Source: Owenweeksia sp. (GTDB lineage Bacteria; Bacteroidota; Bacteroidia; Flavobacteriales; Schleiferiaceae). Taken from it: a stretch of 64,000 nt of DNA. The DNA is taken from positions 1 through 64,000 of the forward strand of contig JANQPD010000095.1 of assembly GCA_028285465.1 (NCBI GenBank), in the 5' to 3' direction. Of this stretch, positions 1 to 8,508 are shown one piece after another. A program made the position numbers and the translations under genes. Below the pieces are notes generated by a model. It did not search any database and was not told where the DNA came from. It saw only the letters and a program-made list of their open reading frames with translations. Position 1 is the first letter of the stretch; every line of letters begins with the position of its first letter.

Positions 1-2060
1 GGATCGAAACGGGAGGTGCCGCCATCTACGTGCTCGCCACTGGTGCCTCCGAAATAACTACCGTATATAAGGTCTGAGGCATTCCGGTCCAACACCATAA
101 AGTAGAAATCGCTGCCGTCTGTAGTGCTTTGGAAAGCATCACCGGTTACAGGCAGGTTATAGGTATTTCCGCCCACGCCAGCGCGGTTGCTGGTTCCATT
201 CCAACCGCTGATGTAGATCTTAAAGCAATCGTCTACCAAAAAAGCGGTAGGTACCAGGTCAAATTTCTGCTGTCCGCTTCCTACCAAAGTGTAAAAATCA
301 AAGGCTGTAAGATCGTTGTTCAACCGGCAAATAAACTGCCGCGAACCGGCATTGCTGTATACCCCTGCACTTACACTGAGGCCGCTCAAACTTTGCCCGT
401 AAAGGTATACGTTATCGTTGCGATCGAGGGTAACAAAAAAGCTTTGGTCATAACCGGAGCCCCCGATATAGCTCCCTCTTTCTATTTGCCCGCTGGCTGC
501 ATTGAGGCGGTATACAAAGCCATCATACCCGTTTTTCCGCTGAGCAAAGGCAACACCCGAATTGGCCCCTAAATCCAGGTCAACACTTTGGGTACTGCCT
601 GTTACAAAGAGTTTATTGTTGCGGTCAAGTTTCAGACTATAGCCCACATCAGGAGCCGTTCCTCCCAGTAATTTGCCCCACCTCAAAGTACGCATATCAG
701 GGGTAAAGGAGGCAATTAATGCATCCTGCCCACCCATTACACTTGTAGAGGTACCGTTCAACAGGAGGTTGGTAGAGTTGGTGCTGGAGGCGATATATAC
801 GTTGTTTTGTGCATCCAGCACAATTTCACCCCGGGCATCGTCCCCGTAGTTCCTGTAAATACCGGTATTGGCTCCATCGATCTGGTTTCCTCCCAAAAAA
901 GTGCTTCCCAGCAAATCACTTCCGTCTCCCGACAGCTGCAATACAAAGATGTCAGCTCCGGAAGTAAATTCCCAACCGGTTCCCCCGAGGGGACCTCCCG
1001 CAAAACTGCTCTGGTAGGCATTTGCCGTAACCGGGAAATCGCTTGATCCGGTGCTGCCCAGCATAAACAGCTTGCCGTTGAGGTCGCATACCATACTATG
1101 AGGTAGATCGAGTTCACTCCCTCCTATATATGTGCTGTACAATACCTGGGAGCCGCTCGGGTCAAATTTTGTTACGCCTATATCGGTGCGGCCACCCGAG
1201 TAGGTGTTTTGCAGTACGCCTGTGGTGGTGGGATACCCCGTACCCATAACGATACCGGCAGCGTACATGTTGCCTGCATTATCATACGTAGCGGTAAAAC
1301 CAAAATTATCCGCAGATGAGCCGGTAAGGGTAGAAAACTCCAAGAGCGGATCAATGATGAGGGTATGGTTTGGGTCGTAGCGCCCTAACTTAAAGGAAAC
1401 GGTATCCCCCTTCATTTGATAACGGCAGGAAACCTCGTATTTGACCCCGTTTATTTCCTGGTAGGCGAGGGGGATGCGTTCCACAAGGTCGCCAAAGGGT
1501 GTTTTGATCAAAAGGCGATCACCTCTTAATTGTACATGTTCAGGCCCTTTGAAAAGAAAGGCCAGTTGATCGGGGTCTGCACCGGGTTCTACTTCAATGT
1601 CATATTCCAGGTGTGGCCCATTGCCAAAATACTTTACATGGATGCCATCGTATAGGTTGAAGTAAACCAGGTCTTTGGAAAGGGGAACATGTTGTTTCCA
1701 GCGTGCAGGGTCGTTCCCCAAGAGGTAATGGTGTGTATGTTTAAGGGTTTTTTCGGCCTCAACATAAGGAAGCTTGGCGTTTTGCCAGCGCATTTTTAGC
1801 GCGAAGGACCGATTGTGATGGCAAACTCCGTGAGGATGGTTGTGCGCATGCTCATGCTTTGTAGGGTGGTGGAGCACAAGGCTATACCCTGTTTCCTCAA
1901 AAAAAAAGGCTCCCCCGTTTATACGCAGTTGGTGGCTAAAACTTCCCGCCCATTGCCCGTTATTTTTAACAAAAACCGCTTCGCTTGGCAATGGCACGGA
2001 TTGCGCCCATCCGGTAAAGGAAAGCAGAAAGAGCCATATGTGGATCCGTTTAGCCAGCAT
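1..2060 (-). CDS. SBBP-repeat secreted surface protein (partial, 3' end off window)
   Basis: An open frame runs from an ATG at 2060 leftward to base 1 with no stop (686 codons visible), so the C-terminus lies outside the window. Residues 1-19 form a signal peptide (MLAKRIHIWLFLLSFTGWAQ, then S). About residues 22-230 resemble the DUF7948-type N-terminal domain, with the characteristic FVKNNGQW motif. From about residue 245 on there are repeated beta-propeller-like SBBP units of the form YSTYIGGS...D...D..G..Y..GST.S.DFP, visible at least four times. Proteins of this architecture in Bacteroidota are usually exported and often end in a type IX sorting domain or a gliding-motility-associated C-terminal domain, but that end is not visible here. 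The role is likely surface or extracellular; the substrate is unknown. Confidence 0.85.
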   Translation of the reverse strand, partial: MLAKRIHIWLFLLSFTGWAQSVPLPSEAVFVKNNGQWAGSFSHQLRINGGAFFFEETGYSLVLHHPTKHEHAHNHPHGVCHHNRSFALKMRWQNAKLPYVEAEKTLKHTHHYLLGNDPARWKQHVPLSKDLVYFNLYDGIHVKYFGNGPHLEYDIEVEPGADPDQLAFLFKGPEHVQLRGDRLLIKTPFGDLVERIPLAYQEINGVKYEVSCRYQMKGDTVSFKLGRYDPNHTLIIDPLLEFSTLTGSSADNFGFTATYDNAGNMYAAGIVMGTGYPTTTGVLQNTYSGGRTDIGVTKFDPSGSQVLYSTYIGGSELDLPHSMVCDLNGKLFMLGSTGSSDFPVTANAYQSSFAGGPLGGTGWEFTSGADIFVLQLSGDGSDLLGSTFLGGNQIDGANTGIYRNYGDDARGEIVLDAQNNVYIASSTNSTNLLLNGTSTSVMGGQDALIASFTPDMRTLRWGKLLGGTAPDVGYSLKLDRNNKLFVTGSTQSVDLDLGANSGVAFAQRKNGYDGFVYRLNAASGQIERGSYIGGSGYDQSFFVTLDRNDNVYLYGQSLSGLSVSAGVYSNAGSRQFICRLNNDLTAFDFYTLVGSGQQKFDLVPTAFLVDDCFKIYISGWNGTSNRAGVGGNTYNLPVTGDAFQSTTDGSDFYFMVLDRNASDLIYGSYFGGTSGEHVDGGTSRFD

Positions 2061-2149
2061 GGGTTAATATCAACTTATAAATGTAGCGCATTTTGTTAAC
2101 AGCGGATCGGGTTAAAAAGTTAAATTATTCAGCGCTGAAAAGCAGGTAT

Positions 2150-3343
2150 TTACGCGGATTCATGCTTAGCCACTGCAAAAGCAACTTGGGCTTGGCCCTT
2201 TGCATTCTGCATAGTAAACGCCAGCAGGTATGCTTCTCCAGCCGGTTTTATATTCAGTTTTTGTGAAATTTTGTTTGCCTTGTCGTAGAAGTTACGGCTA
2301 ATTACATTGAAACGTTGGTCTTTAAGCGATTTGTGATAGGGTTTTAGCAATTTATCTACCTTAAAACGCTTGCCGGGAAAATTTGGTACAACCGACTGTG
2401 ATGTAAACAGGTTGGTGTTTGGATGCAGTTTTTCCAGTCCGGTTTCAAGCGCCAGGGCATCTGCTGCAAAGGCTTTTAAGATACTGGCATTCGGCTCATA
2501 CAGGTAGGTGTTAACTCCTGTGGCTATGGGTGCTTTTTCTTTGAGTTGGTTTTCGGCATACCCCCTGCTTTGCAGCGTATCAGGTGTTTGGTTAAACAAG
2601 CGAAAGTGCCTGGAGCCTGCATTTGCCGAAGCACTGCATAAAAAAAGGAGTTCTTTGCACTCGTTGCGCAAACTGATCACCCATACTTCTTCTACTTTAT
2701 CCAGCTGCGCAAGTGCCGTAGTTATGTCGAGCATGGGACTGGTTTTTATCAAAACCTTTTTACCTAAGGTAAGCAGGCCGGGCAACCAGGCGGTTATATC
2801 GGGTGTATATGCTTTAAGCGAAACCAATTGCTTCTTATGCCTGTCCCTGCGGGCAGGATCTACGTAGATCAGGTCGTAGGTCTGCGTACATTTTTCGGGA
2901 GAGAAAGGCTGCGGGGATAGTGAAAAAGTACTTCCCAATTGCCTTAGGTTGTATCGGGTAATGGCTGCCAGTTCGGCATTTTGTTCAAATAGGTCTACTT
3001 GTTCAAAACGCTTGCCGAGGTAATAGGCATCTACGCCCATACCCGCTGTTACATCAAGCATTGCCCTTCCCTTTACAAGCTTTGATTTTATACGTGCAGT
3101 TTCTTCACTGCTCGCTTGTTCCAGGGGGAGGCCCTCCGGAAAAATAAGATCGGTACGGGCAGCCCACTCCGGGATTTTTTTTGAGAGCTTTTTGCGTGCC
3201 AACAATTGTTCACTCAACCAGCGCTCCTCCGGCTTATGCGCATACTTGAGTAAAAGCTTTGTATCCTCTTTTCCCGCGTGTTCCTTTAAAAAAGCCTGGG
3301 CACTTTCAGAGTGGAGCAGAGCCGCCTTTTCGCTAAGGGTCAT
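2150..3343 (-). CDS. THUMP-like class I SAM-dependent methyltransferase
   Basis: This 397-residue protein belongs to the Bacteroidota family typified by the PG_1098 structure, with an N-terminal ferredoxin-like part, a central SAM methyltransferase and a C-terminal THUMP-like domain. Visible motifs are LDVTAGMGVDAYYLG (SAM-binding motif I, about residues 95-109) and IYVDPARRD (motif IV, about 158-166), where DPAR is the family's equivalent of a catalytic D/NPP motif. An RNA substrate is inferred from the THUMP-like domain; no target is known to me. The start overlaps the end of the upstream permease gene by 11 nt, which suggests coupled translation in a run with the permease and the DUF4159 gene. 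Confidence 0.85.
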   Translation of the reverse strand: MTLSEKAALLHSESAQAFLKEHAGKEDTKLLLKYAHKPEERWLSEQLLARKKLSKKIPEWAARTDLIFPEGLPLEQASSEETARIKSKLVKGRAMLDVTAGMGVDAYYLGKRFEQVDLFEQNAELAAITRYNLRQLGSTFSLSPQPFSPEKCTQTYDLIYVDPARRDRHKKQLVSLKAYTPDITAWLPGLLTLGKKVLIKTSPMLDITTALAQLDKVEEVWVISLRNECKELLFLCSASANAGSRHFRLFNQTPDTLQSRGYAENQLKEKAPIATGVNTYLYEPNASILKAFAADALALETGLEKLHPNTNLFTSQSVVPNFPGKRFKVDKLLKPYHKSLKDQRFNVISRNFYDKANKISQKLNIKPAGEAYLLAFTMQNAKGQAQVAFAVAKHESA

Positions 3344-4451
3344 GCAATTTCAGGTTGGCGGTAAGTTTTCTTACCAGCTTTACATGAGGGAAGAATTCTG
3401 CTGCGAGTAGCCGGATAACACTATAGGTGGGTACGGCAACGATCATTCCGCTGATGCCTGCCACGGTAGCGGCAATGGAGATCACGATAAATATTTCCAG
3501 GGGGTGCGCATTGATAGAGCTGGAAAAAATAAGGGGCTGAAACACAAAATTATCAAGCAATTGTATGGCAGAGAACACACAGATGATGAGCACAGCGAGG
3601 GTAGGGAAGGCCACTGAAAACTCACCGGCTATGCTTTGGGAAAGACCTAAGATCAACCCAAAACTCATACCGATAATAGGGCCGATATAAGGGATCAGGT
3701 TAAGCAGACCGGCAAAAAAGCCGATGACAATAGTATTTTCAAACCCGATGGCCGAAAGGCCAATAGAAACCAGGCTGGTAATGAGAGACACCTGCAACAC
3801 CAGCCCTATAAAATACCGGCTTAAGGTTTTCTTCAGGCGAGGGGCTACGTGTAAAACCTTTCCTTCGTAAGTATCTGGTACGAGAGCAAGTATGATGTTG
3901 CGAAACAAGTTCTGTTCCTTAAGGAAAAAGAAGGTCATGAAAACCACGCTGAACAAGGCAAAAACAAGGTTTCCCAGGCCAGCTACGAGGCTTTCGAAAG
4001 TGTTGGATACATTTTCAAAATTTAACACGCGCTCTGCGGTTGTCCGTAGCAGTTTTTTATTGCCCTCCGGTGCGGGCCGTTTGCCGGTTAATCTTTCCTG
4101 GAAATCAAGCAGGCTAACTTCTGCCTGCTCAAATATTTCATTTACATCAATTTCTGAGAGCACTTCCAACTCACTTACCAGGGAGGGAATAAACACACCA
4201 AGCAAGCCTCCAAAAATGGCCAGCATAAGCAATAGGGTAAAAGCCGCGGCAACAGACCTGTTTATTTTAATCTTTTTCCAGTGGCGGTTGCTTAGCAGGT
4301 CTACCAAAGGCTTTCCTATGAGCGCCAGTATAGCCGCTACCAAAATGTAAATAATAGTATAGCGGACGCTCCATAGCAAAAGCAGTAATCCCACGATAAG
4401 CGCAATAATAAACAATGAGCGAATAACGGTAGTGGTTATGCTGTTTTTCAT
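3333..4451 (-). CDS. AI-2E/PerM family transporter
   Basis: This 372-residue, very hydrophobic protein has about seven to eight predicted membrane segments and the AI-2E_transport (PF01594) layout: two helices at about residues 10-50, one at about 65-90, a soluble loop, then a cluster of helices after residue 150. The segment GLLNLIPYIGPIIG is the conserved family signature. Family members export small molecules or act as Na+/H+ antiporters; no substrate can be given here. The gene sits between DUF4159 (4-nt overlap) and the methyltransferase (11-nt overlap), so the three are probably co-transcribed. Confidence 0.88.
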   Translation of the reverse strand: MKNSITTTVIRSLFIIALIVGLLLLLWSVRYTIIYILVAAILALIGKPLVDLLSNRHWKKIKINRSVAAAFTLLLMLAIFGGLLGVFIPSLVSELEVLSEIDVNEIFEQAEVSLLDFQERLTGKRPAPEGNKKLLRTTAERVLNFENVSNTFESLVAGLGNLVFALFSVVFMTFFFLKEQNLFRNIILALVPDTYEGKVLHVAPRLKKTLSRYFIGLVLQVSLITSLVSIGLSAIGFENTIVIGFFAGLLNLIPYIGPIIGMSFGLILGLSQSIAGEFSVAFPTLAVLIICVFSAIQLLDNFVFQPLIFSSSINAHPLEIFIVISIAATVAGISGMIVAVPTYSVIRLLAAEFFPHVKLVRKLTANLKLHDP

Positions 4452-5113
4452 GGGGCAGCGCTTAAGGCGTATTGTATAATGTTTGCCCCCATTTGTAATG
4501 CCTTGAGGCGTATCTCAGGGGGATCATTGTGCACTTCGGCATCTTCCCATCCATCACCCAGGTCGCACTCACTGGTATAAAGCAACATTAAACGCCCCTG
4601 GTTAAACAAGCCTTCTGCCTTAGGCGGTTTTTGGTCGTGTTGGTGGATCTTTGGCAAGCCATCCTTAAAAAAATAGGCTTGCTTAAAAATGGCGTGATCC
4701 GGAGGAATCGTTTTTAACTCAAAGTCGGGGAATACGGCTTGTAATTCTGCCCGGATGTATTGATCCATTCCATAGTTGTCGTCAACATGCAAAAATCCTC
4801 CGGCGAGTAGATAGGTGCGCAGATTCCGCGCTTCCTCTTCTTCAAAAAGCACATTGCCGTGTCCCGTCATGTGAACAAAGGGATAATTAAAAAGGTCCAG
4901 GGAACCGGCCTCTACCGTGGCGTAATCGGGATCAATATGGGTACCTATGTTCTGGTTGCAGAAAAGAGCCAGGTTTGTAAGGCTGCTGGGGTTGGCATAC
5001 CAGTCGCCTCCGCCTTTGTACTTTAATACAGCAATTTCTACCGAATAGGTATTGGCGCTTAGCAGCGGAAATAAAGCCAATAACAGACCAAAGTATCTCA
5101 AAGTATTTTTCAT
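4448..5113 (-). CDS. DUF4159 domain protein, exported
   Basis: This 221-residue protein has a signal peptide (cleavage expected near residue 20, after LLSANTYS). The rest matches DUF4159: VAVLKY-like opening (EIAVLKYKGGGDWY), the FVHMTGHG segment, and LLAGGFLHVDDNYG. Family members often carry a glutamine-amidotransferase-like fold with no assigned activity. A TACTTTTG element (minus strand, 5128-5121) ends only 8 nt before the ATG, so the transcript would start almost at the start codon; this excludes any longer upstream start. The stop overlaps the downstream AI-2E permease by 4 nt. Confidence 0.85.
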   Translation of the reverse strand: MKNTLRYFGLLLALFPLLSANTYSVEIAVLKYKGGGDWYANPSSLTNLALFCNQNIGTHIDPDYATVEAGSLDLFNYPFVHMTGHGNVLFEEEEARNLRTYLLAGGFLHVDDNYGMDQYIRAELQAVFPDFELKTIPPDHAIFKQAYFFKDGLPKIHQHDQKPPKAEGLFNQGRLMLLYTSECDLGDGWEDAEVHNDPPEIRLKALQMGANIIQYALSAAP

Positions 5114-5120
5114 CCCGGCA

Positions 5121-5128
5121 CAAAAGTA
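5121..5128 (-). promoter_or_regulatory. Candidate Bacteroidota -7 element upstream of the DUF4159 gene
   Basis: The minus strand reads TACTTTTG, an exact match to TAnnTTTG. I see no clear TTTG at the expected -33 spacing. Expected transcription start is about 5114-5115, next to the ATG at 5113. Confidence 0.4.
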
Positions 5129-5176
5129 AGCTTTAGGTTATTGACTATGAAGTTGTTCTCATGAACGTTCCTTTCT

Positions 5177-6409
5177 TTACACAGAGAGCGATTCTTTGTA
5201 AAGTCCCTCTTTTAGCTTTTTCTGCACCGCAATAAAGGCTTTTATGGTTTCCTGCACATCCCGGTCACTATGTGCTGCCGTAGGGATAAGTCTCAGCATG
5301 ATTACTTCCTTAGGTACCACGGGGTATACCACTACAGAGCAAAAAATGCCATGGGCGTGCCTCAGGTCATGATTTAAGGCCAGTGCTTCGGGGACACTGC
5401 CCGACAAGAACACGGGCGTAACAGGAGAAGCCGTATTGCCGAGGTTAAAACCTTGCTGACGTAAACCTTCCTGCAATGCCTTAACGTTTCTCCAGAGTTT
5501 TGCGCGCAGGCCGTTTTCCTGACGCACGAACTTCAAGCGCTGCATAGCGGAAACGGTAAACGCCATAGGGAGCGCCTTGGCAAATACCTGGGAGCGCATG
5601 TTGTAGCGCAAATAATCGATAATGCGTTTTTCACCTGCTACAAAAGCGCCTATGCTGGCCATAGACTTTGCAAAGGTAGAGAGGTACACATCAATCCCAT
5701 CCTGCACTTGCAGTGCTTCACCGGTACCTGCACCTGTTTTACCCATTGTACCAAAACCGTGTGCATCATCTACAAAAAGGCGGAAGGGGATCTTTTCTTT
5801 CAAAGCAAGGATAGAGGGAAGGTCGCCCAGGTCTCCGCTCATGCCAAATACCCCTTCGGTAATAACCAGTATGGCTCCGTTTGTTTGCTCTGTAATAGCT
5901 GCTGCCCGTTGAAGCTGCTGCTCAAAGCTTTCCATGTCGTTGTGCTTAAAGACAAAGCGCTTACCCATGTGCAACCGCACACCGTCTACGATGCAGGCAT
6001 GTGATTCTTCATCGTATACGATCACGTCATTTCTGTCTACCAGGCTATCAATAATAGACACTACTCCCTGGTAGCCGTAGTTCAACAGGAAACAGTCTTC
6101 TTTTTCTACATAGGCCGCGAGCGCGCGCTCCAATGCCTCATGCTGTTCGGTATGCCCGGTCAATAGGCGCGAACCCATCGGGTAAGCAAGGCCCCAATCT
6201 TTGGCCGCCTGCGCATCGTACGCGCGTATTTCGGGGTGATTGGCCAGGCCGAGGTAATTGTTCACGCTCCAAACGATCATTTCTTTTCCCTTAAACTGCA
6301 TACGCGGGCCGATAGGCCCCTCAAGCTTTGGGTATATATAATCTCCTGTATGCGCCATATGCTGGCCTAGAGGTGTTTTCAACACCTGTCTTTTTTCAAA
6401 TAGATCCAT
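5177..6409 (-). CDS. Alpha-oxoamine synthase family PLP enzyme (serine palmitoyltransferase- or cysteate acyltransferase-like)
   Basis: This 410-residue enzyme belongs to the fold-type I PLP alpha-oxoamine synthases, which condense an amino acid with an acyl thioester and release CO2. Visible features are NNYLGLANHPE near residue 50, SHACIVDGVRLHMGKR (cofactor-stacking His, about residue 135), FVDDAHGFGTMG (PLP-binding Asp and His, about 215) and STFAKSM (Schiff-base Lys, about 248). In Bacteroidota such proteins make sphingolipid long-chain bases, or capnine-type sulfonolipid bases with cysteate in place of serine. Sequence alone does not settle which; 2-amino-3-ketobutyrate ligase is less likely given the N-terminus. 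The gene follows DUF2752 by 3 nt and is probably co-transcribed with it. Confidence 0.82.
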   Translation of the reverse strand: MDLFEKRQVLKTPLGQHMAHTGDYIYPKLEGPIGPRMQFKGKEMIVWSVNNYLGLANHPEIRAYDAQAAKDWGLAYPMGSRLLTGHTEQHEALERALAAYVEKEDCFLLNYGYQGVVSIIDSLVDRNDVIVYDEESHACIVDGVRLHMGKRFVFKHNDMESFEQQLQRAAAITEQTNGAILVITEGVFGMSGDLGDLPSILALKEKIPFRLFVDDAHGFGTMGKTGAGTGEALQVQDGIDVYLSTFAKSMASIGAFVAGEKRIIDYLRYNMRSQVFAKALPMAFTVSAMQRLKFVRQENGLRAKLWRNVKALQEGLRQQGFNLGNTASPVTPVFLSGSVPEALALNHDLRHAHGIFCSVVVYPVVPKEVIMLRLIPTAAHSDRDVQETIKAFIAVQKKLKEGLYKESLSV

Positions 6410-6412
6410 TAA

Positions 6413-6820
6413 TCAAAATGATAGATTTCTAAAAATGGTAAAGCAAATAACGGTAAGGAAAACGAGGTAAATCGCCACTTTTCCATAAAGGATCCTGCGC
6501 AGGGCAAGAAAGCTTTTGCCGGTAGGCTTTAACCAGTCAAAGGCAAAGCCTCCCAAAATATAAGGAATAGCTGCGACAAAAAGGGGATTAAGTGCATAGG
6601 CCTCTGCGAAGTTAAGGTGCAACACCTGGTGCAAAGCCCTTTGTGCCCCACAACCTGCGCATTTTATACCTGTAAAGGAATAAAGCGGACACCGGGGGTA
6701 GTAGGAGGCACTTTGGGCAGGGTCAAGCCAGAAAACATAGAGCAGGCCTAATGTGCCTGCCGCTATCCATAGCCAGGTTTTTATGTTTCCTTTAAAAATC
6801 AAATCCAAAACCAACAACAA
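6413..6820 (-). CDS. DUF2752 membrane protein
   Basis: This 135-residue protein has the DUF2752 signature YPRCPLYSFTGIKCAGCGAQRA (residues about 40-61; a C-x5-8-TG-x2-C-x2-CG-x2-R pattern), followed by the ALNPL motif and two further hydrophobic segments. No biochemical function is established for the family. The start overlaps the 3' end of the CD225 gene by 29 nt, and the stop is 3 nt from the alpha-oxoamine synthase. CD225 plus DUF2752 pairs are frequent in Bacteroidota, so this is likely one membrane-protein operon. Confidence 0.8.
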   Translation of the reverse strand: MLLVLDLIFKGNIKTWLWIAAGTLGLLYVFWLDPAQSASYYPRCPLYSFTGIKCAGCGAQRALHQVLHLNFAEAYALNPLFVAAIPYILGGFAFDWLKPTGKSFLALRRILYGKVAIYLVFLTVICFTIFRNLSF

Positions 6821-7076
6821 AATTGAATATGAGGCTTGCCATGCCTATAACGAGTCCTGTAAAAAAGGCGATCATGGTAAAACGTTTTGCCTCTTTTGAA
6901 GCCCTTACCGCTCCCATTGGATTACCTGCATAAAAACGAGATTCAACCCGGCTTGCATTTACTATACCCACAATACCAAAAGGCAAACAGCAGAAAACGG
7001 CAACAAGAATGCTTTCGATCAGCCAGGTTTTGGGCGGACTTGAGTCGACCGGGATCTCTGCGAAGTTTTCGTTCAT
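6792..7076 (-). CDS. CD225/dispanin family small membrane protein
   Basis: The start is placed at the ATG at 7076, giving 94 residues (MNENFAEIPVDSS...). A longer frame exists upstream, but the extension is not family-like and would cross the mtaB promoter. Two membrane segments (about residues 17-40 and 66-90) flank the conserved loop IVNASRVESRFYAGN, which is the CD225/IFITM-type motif with the polar AS/R residues after the first helix. Bacterial members often accompany DUF2752 proteins; function is unknown. The gene is divergent from mtaB. Confidence 0.8.
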   Translation of the reverse strand: MNENFAEIPVDSSPPKTWLIESILVAVFCCLPFGIVGIVNASRVESRFYAGNPMGAVRASKEAKRFTMIAFFTGLVIGMASLIFNFVVGFGFDF

Positions 7077-7098
7077 GGGCTGCTTTTCATGTCGAAGC

Positions 7099-7106
7099 CA
7101 AATATA
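7099..7106 (-). promoter_or_regulatory. Candidate -7 element for the CD225-DUF2752-oxoamine synthase unit
   Basis: The minus strand reads TATATTTG (exact TAnnTTTG), 23 nt before the ATG at 7076. The -33 region at 19-nt spacing reads TGCC and does not match, so support rests on the -7 box and position. Confidence 0.4.
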
Positions 7107-7131
7107 TAAATCAAGTAGAAACCCCGGCACA

Positions 7132-7162
7132 TTTGAAAGCCGGTTTTGCCAATGTATCTTTG
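7132..7162 (+). promoter_or_regulatory. Bacteroidota-type promoter of mtaB
   Basis: TTTG at 7132-7135, a 19-nt spacer, then TATCTTTG at 7155-7162: both boxes match the Bacteroidota housekeeping consensus exactly. Expected transcription start is about 7167-7168, at or next to the start codon, so the mRNA would be leaderless or nearly so. This rules out the in-frame ATGs at 7146 and 7152. Confidence 0.7.
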
Positions 7163-7169
7163 CCGGATG

Positions 7170-8507
7170 ATGTTGAATACTAAAACAGTAGCGTTTCACA
7201 CATTGGGTTGTAAACTCAACTTTTCGGAAACAAGTACAATAGCGCGGAACTTCATGGCGGAGGGGTACACCCAGGTGGCTTTTAACGATCCTGCGGATGT
7301 ATATGTGATCAATACATGCTCGGTAACCCAAAATGCCGATAAGGAATGTAAATATTGGGTGAAGCAGGCCTTGAAAGCAAATGCAGAAGGTTTTGTCATT
7401 ATTGTGGGGTGTTACGCACAGTTAAAACCTGAACAGATCGCTAAAATAGAAGGGGTGGACCTGGTGCTGGGCGCTACCGAGAAATTTAACATTACCACTT
7501 ACCTGGGCGACCTGGAGAAATACGATAAGGGAGAAGTGCACTCGTGCGAAATTGACGAGGCCGATTTTTACGTAAGTGCCTACAGCATAGGAGACCGGAC
7601 CCGTGCTTTTTTGAAAGTACAGGACGGTTGCGACTATAAATGTACCTATTGCACTATACCTCTTGCACGGGGCATTAGCAGGAGCGACACGGTAGAAAAC
7701 GTTTTAGCCAATGCCCGTAAAATTGCAGCGGAAGGGGCCAAGGAGATCGTTCTTACCGGGGTAAATATCGGGGATTACGGCAAAGGCGAGTTTGGCAACA
7801 AACGCCATGCCCATACTTTTTTAGAGCTCATAGAGGCCCTTGATCAAGTAGAGGAAATAGAGCGCTTTCGCATAAGCAGTATTGAGCCAAACCTGTTGAA
7901 TAACGACATTATAGATTTTGTAGCCCGCTCCAGGCGCTTTATGCCGCACTTTCATGTGCCTTTGCAAAGTGGGAGCGACCACATATTGAAGAAAATGAAA
8001 AGGCGCTACTTACGCGCACTTTATGCAGACAGGGTGGCTTACATCAAACAAGAGATACCGGGTTGCGCAATAGGTGCAGATGTGATCGTTGGTTTCCCTG
8101 GAGAAACGGAAGAACACTTCATGGAAACCTATAACTTCCTCAATGAACTGGAGGTTAGTTACCTGCATGTATTTACCTACAGCGAACGCGACAACACAGA
8201 AGCAGCCGCCATGCCGGATGCCGTTCCTTATGCCGAGCGGAAAAAACGGGCAAGAATGCTGCGTGCACTTAGTGCCAAGAAAAGAAGGGCTTTTTATGAA
8301 AGCCAACTGGGAAGTACACAGGAGGTTTTACTGGAGGGCGATTTTAAGGAAGGGTATATGAGTGGGTTTACGGGAAATTATGTGAAAGTTAAACAATTGT
8401 GGGACCCGAACTTAGTAAATACAAGTAAGAAAATTGTGCTAAAAAGCATTGATGAAGAGGGCATGGTTTTGTTTGAGGAACAGCAGAATATACTTACCTT
8501 AGCCTGA
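7170..8507 (+). CDS. mtaB: tRNA (t6A37) methylthiotransferase MtaB
   Basis: This radical-SAM enzyme converts t6A37 to ms2t6A in tRNAs. About 445 residues show the N-terminal UPF0004 domain (FHTLGCKLN with Cys; NTCSVT; VVGCYAQ: three Cys for the auxiliary cluster), the radical-SAM motif CDYKCTYCTIP (CxxxCxxC, about residue 155) and a C-terminal TRAM-like region. The HTLGCKLNFSET opening separates MtaB from MiaB. Starts at 7167 and 7170 are adjacent ATGs; upstream ATGs fall inside the promoter. The next gene starts one base after the stop. Confidence 0.93.
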   Translation: MLNTKTVAFHTLGCKLNFSETSTIARNFMAEGYTQVAFNDPADVYVINTCSVTQNADKECKYWVKQALKANAEGFVIIVGCYAQLKPEQIAKIEGVDLVLGATEKFNITTYLGDLEKYDKGEVHSCEIDEADFYVSAYSIGDRTRAFLKVQDGCDYKCTYCTIPLARGISRSDTVENVLANARKIAAEGAKEIVLTGVNIGDYGKGEFGNKRHAHTFLELIEALDQVEEIERFRISSIEPNLLNNDIIDFVARSRRFMPHFHVPLQSGSDHILKKMKRRYLRALYADRVAYIKQEIPGCAIGADVIVGFPGETEEHFMETYNFLNELEVSYLHVFTYSERDNTEAAAMPDAVPYAERKKRARMLRALSAKKRRAFYESQLGSTQEVLLEGDFKEGYMSGFTGNYVKVKQLWDPNLVNTSKKIVLKSIDEEGMVLFEEQQNILTLA

Positions 8508-8508
8508 T

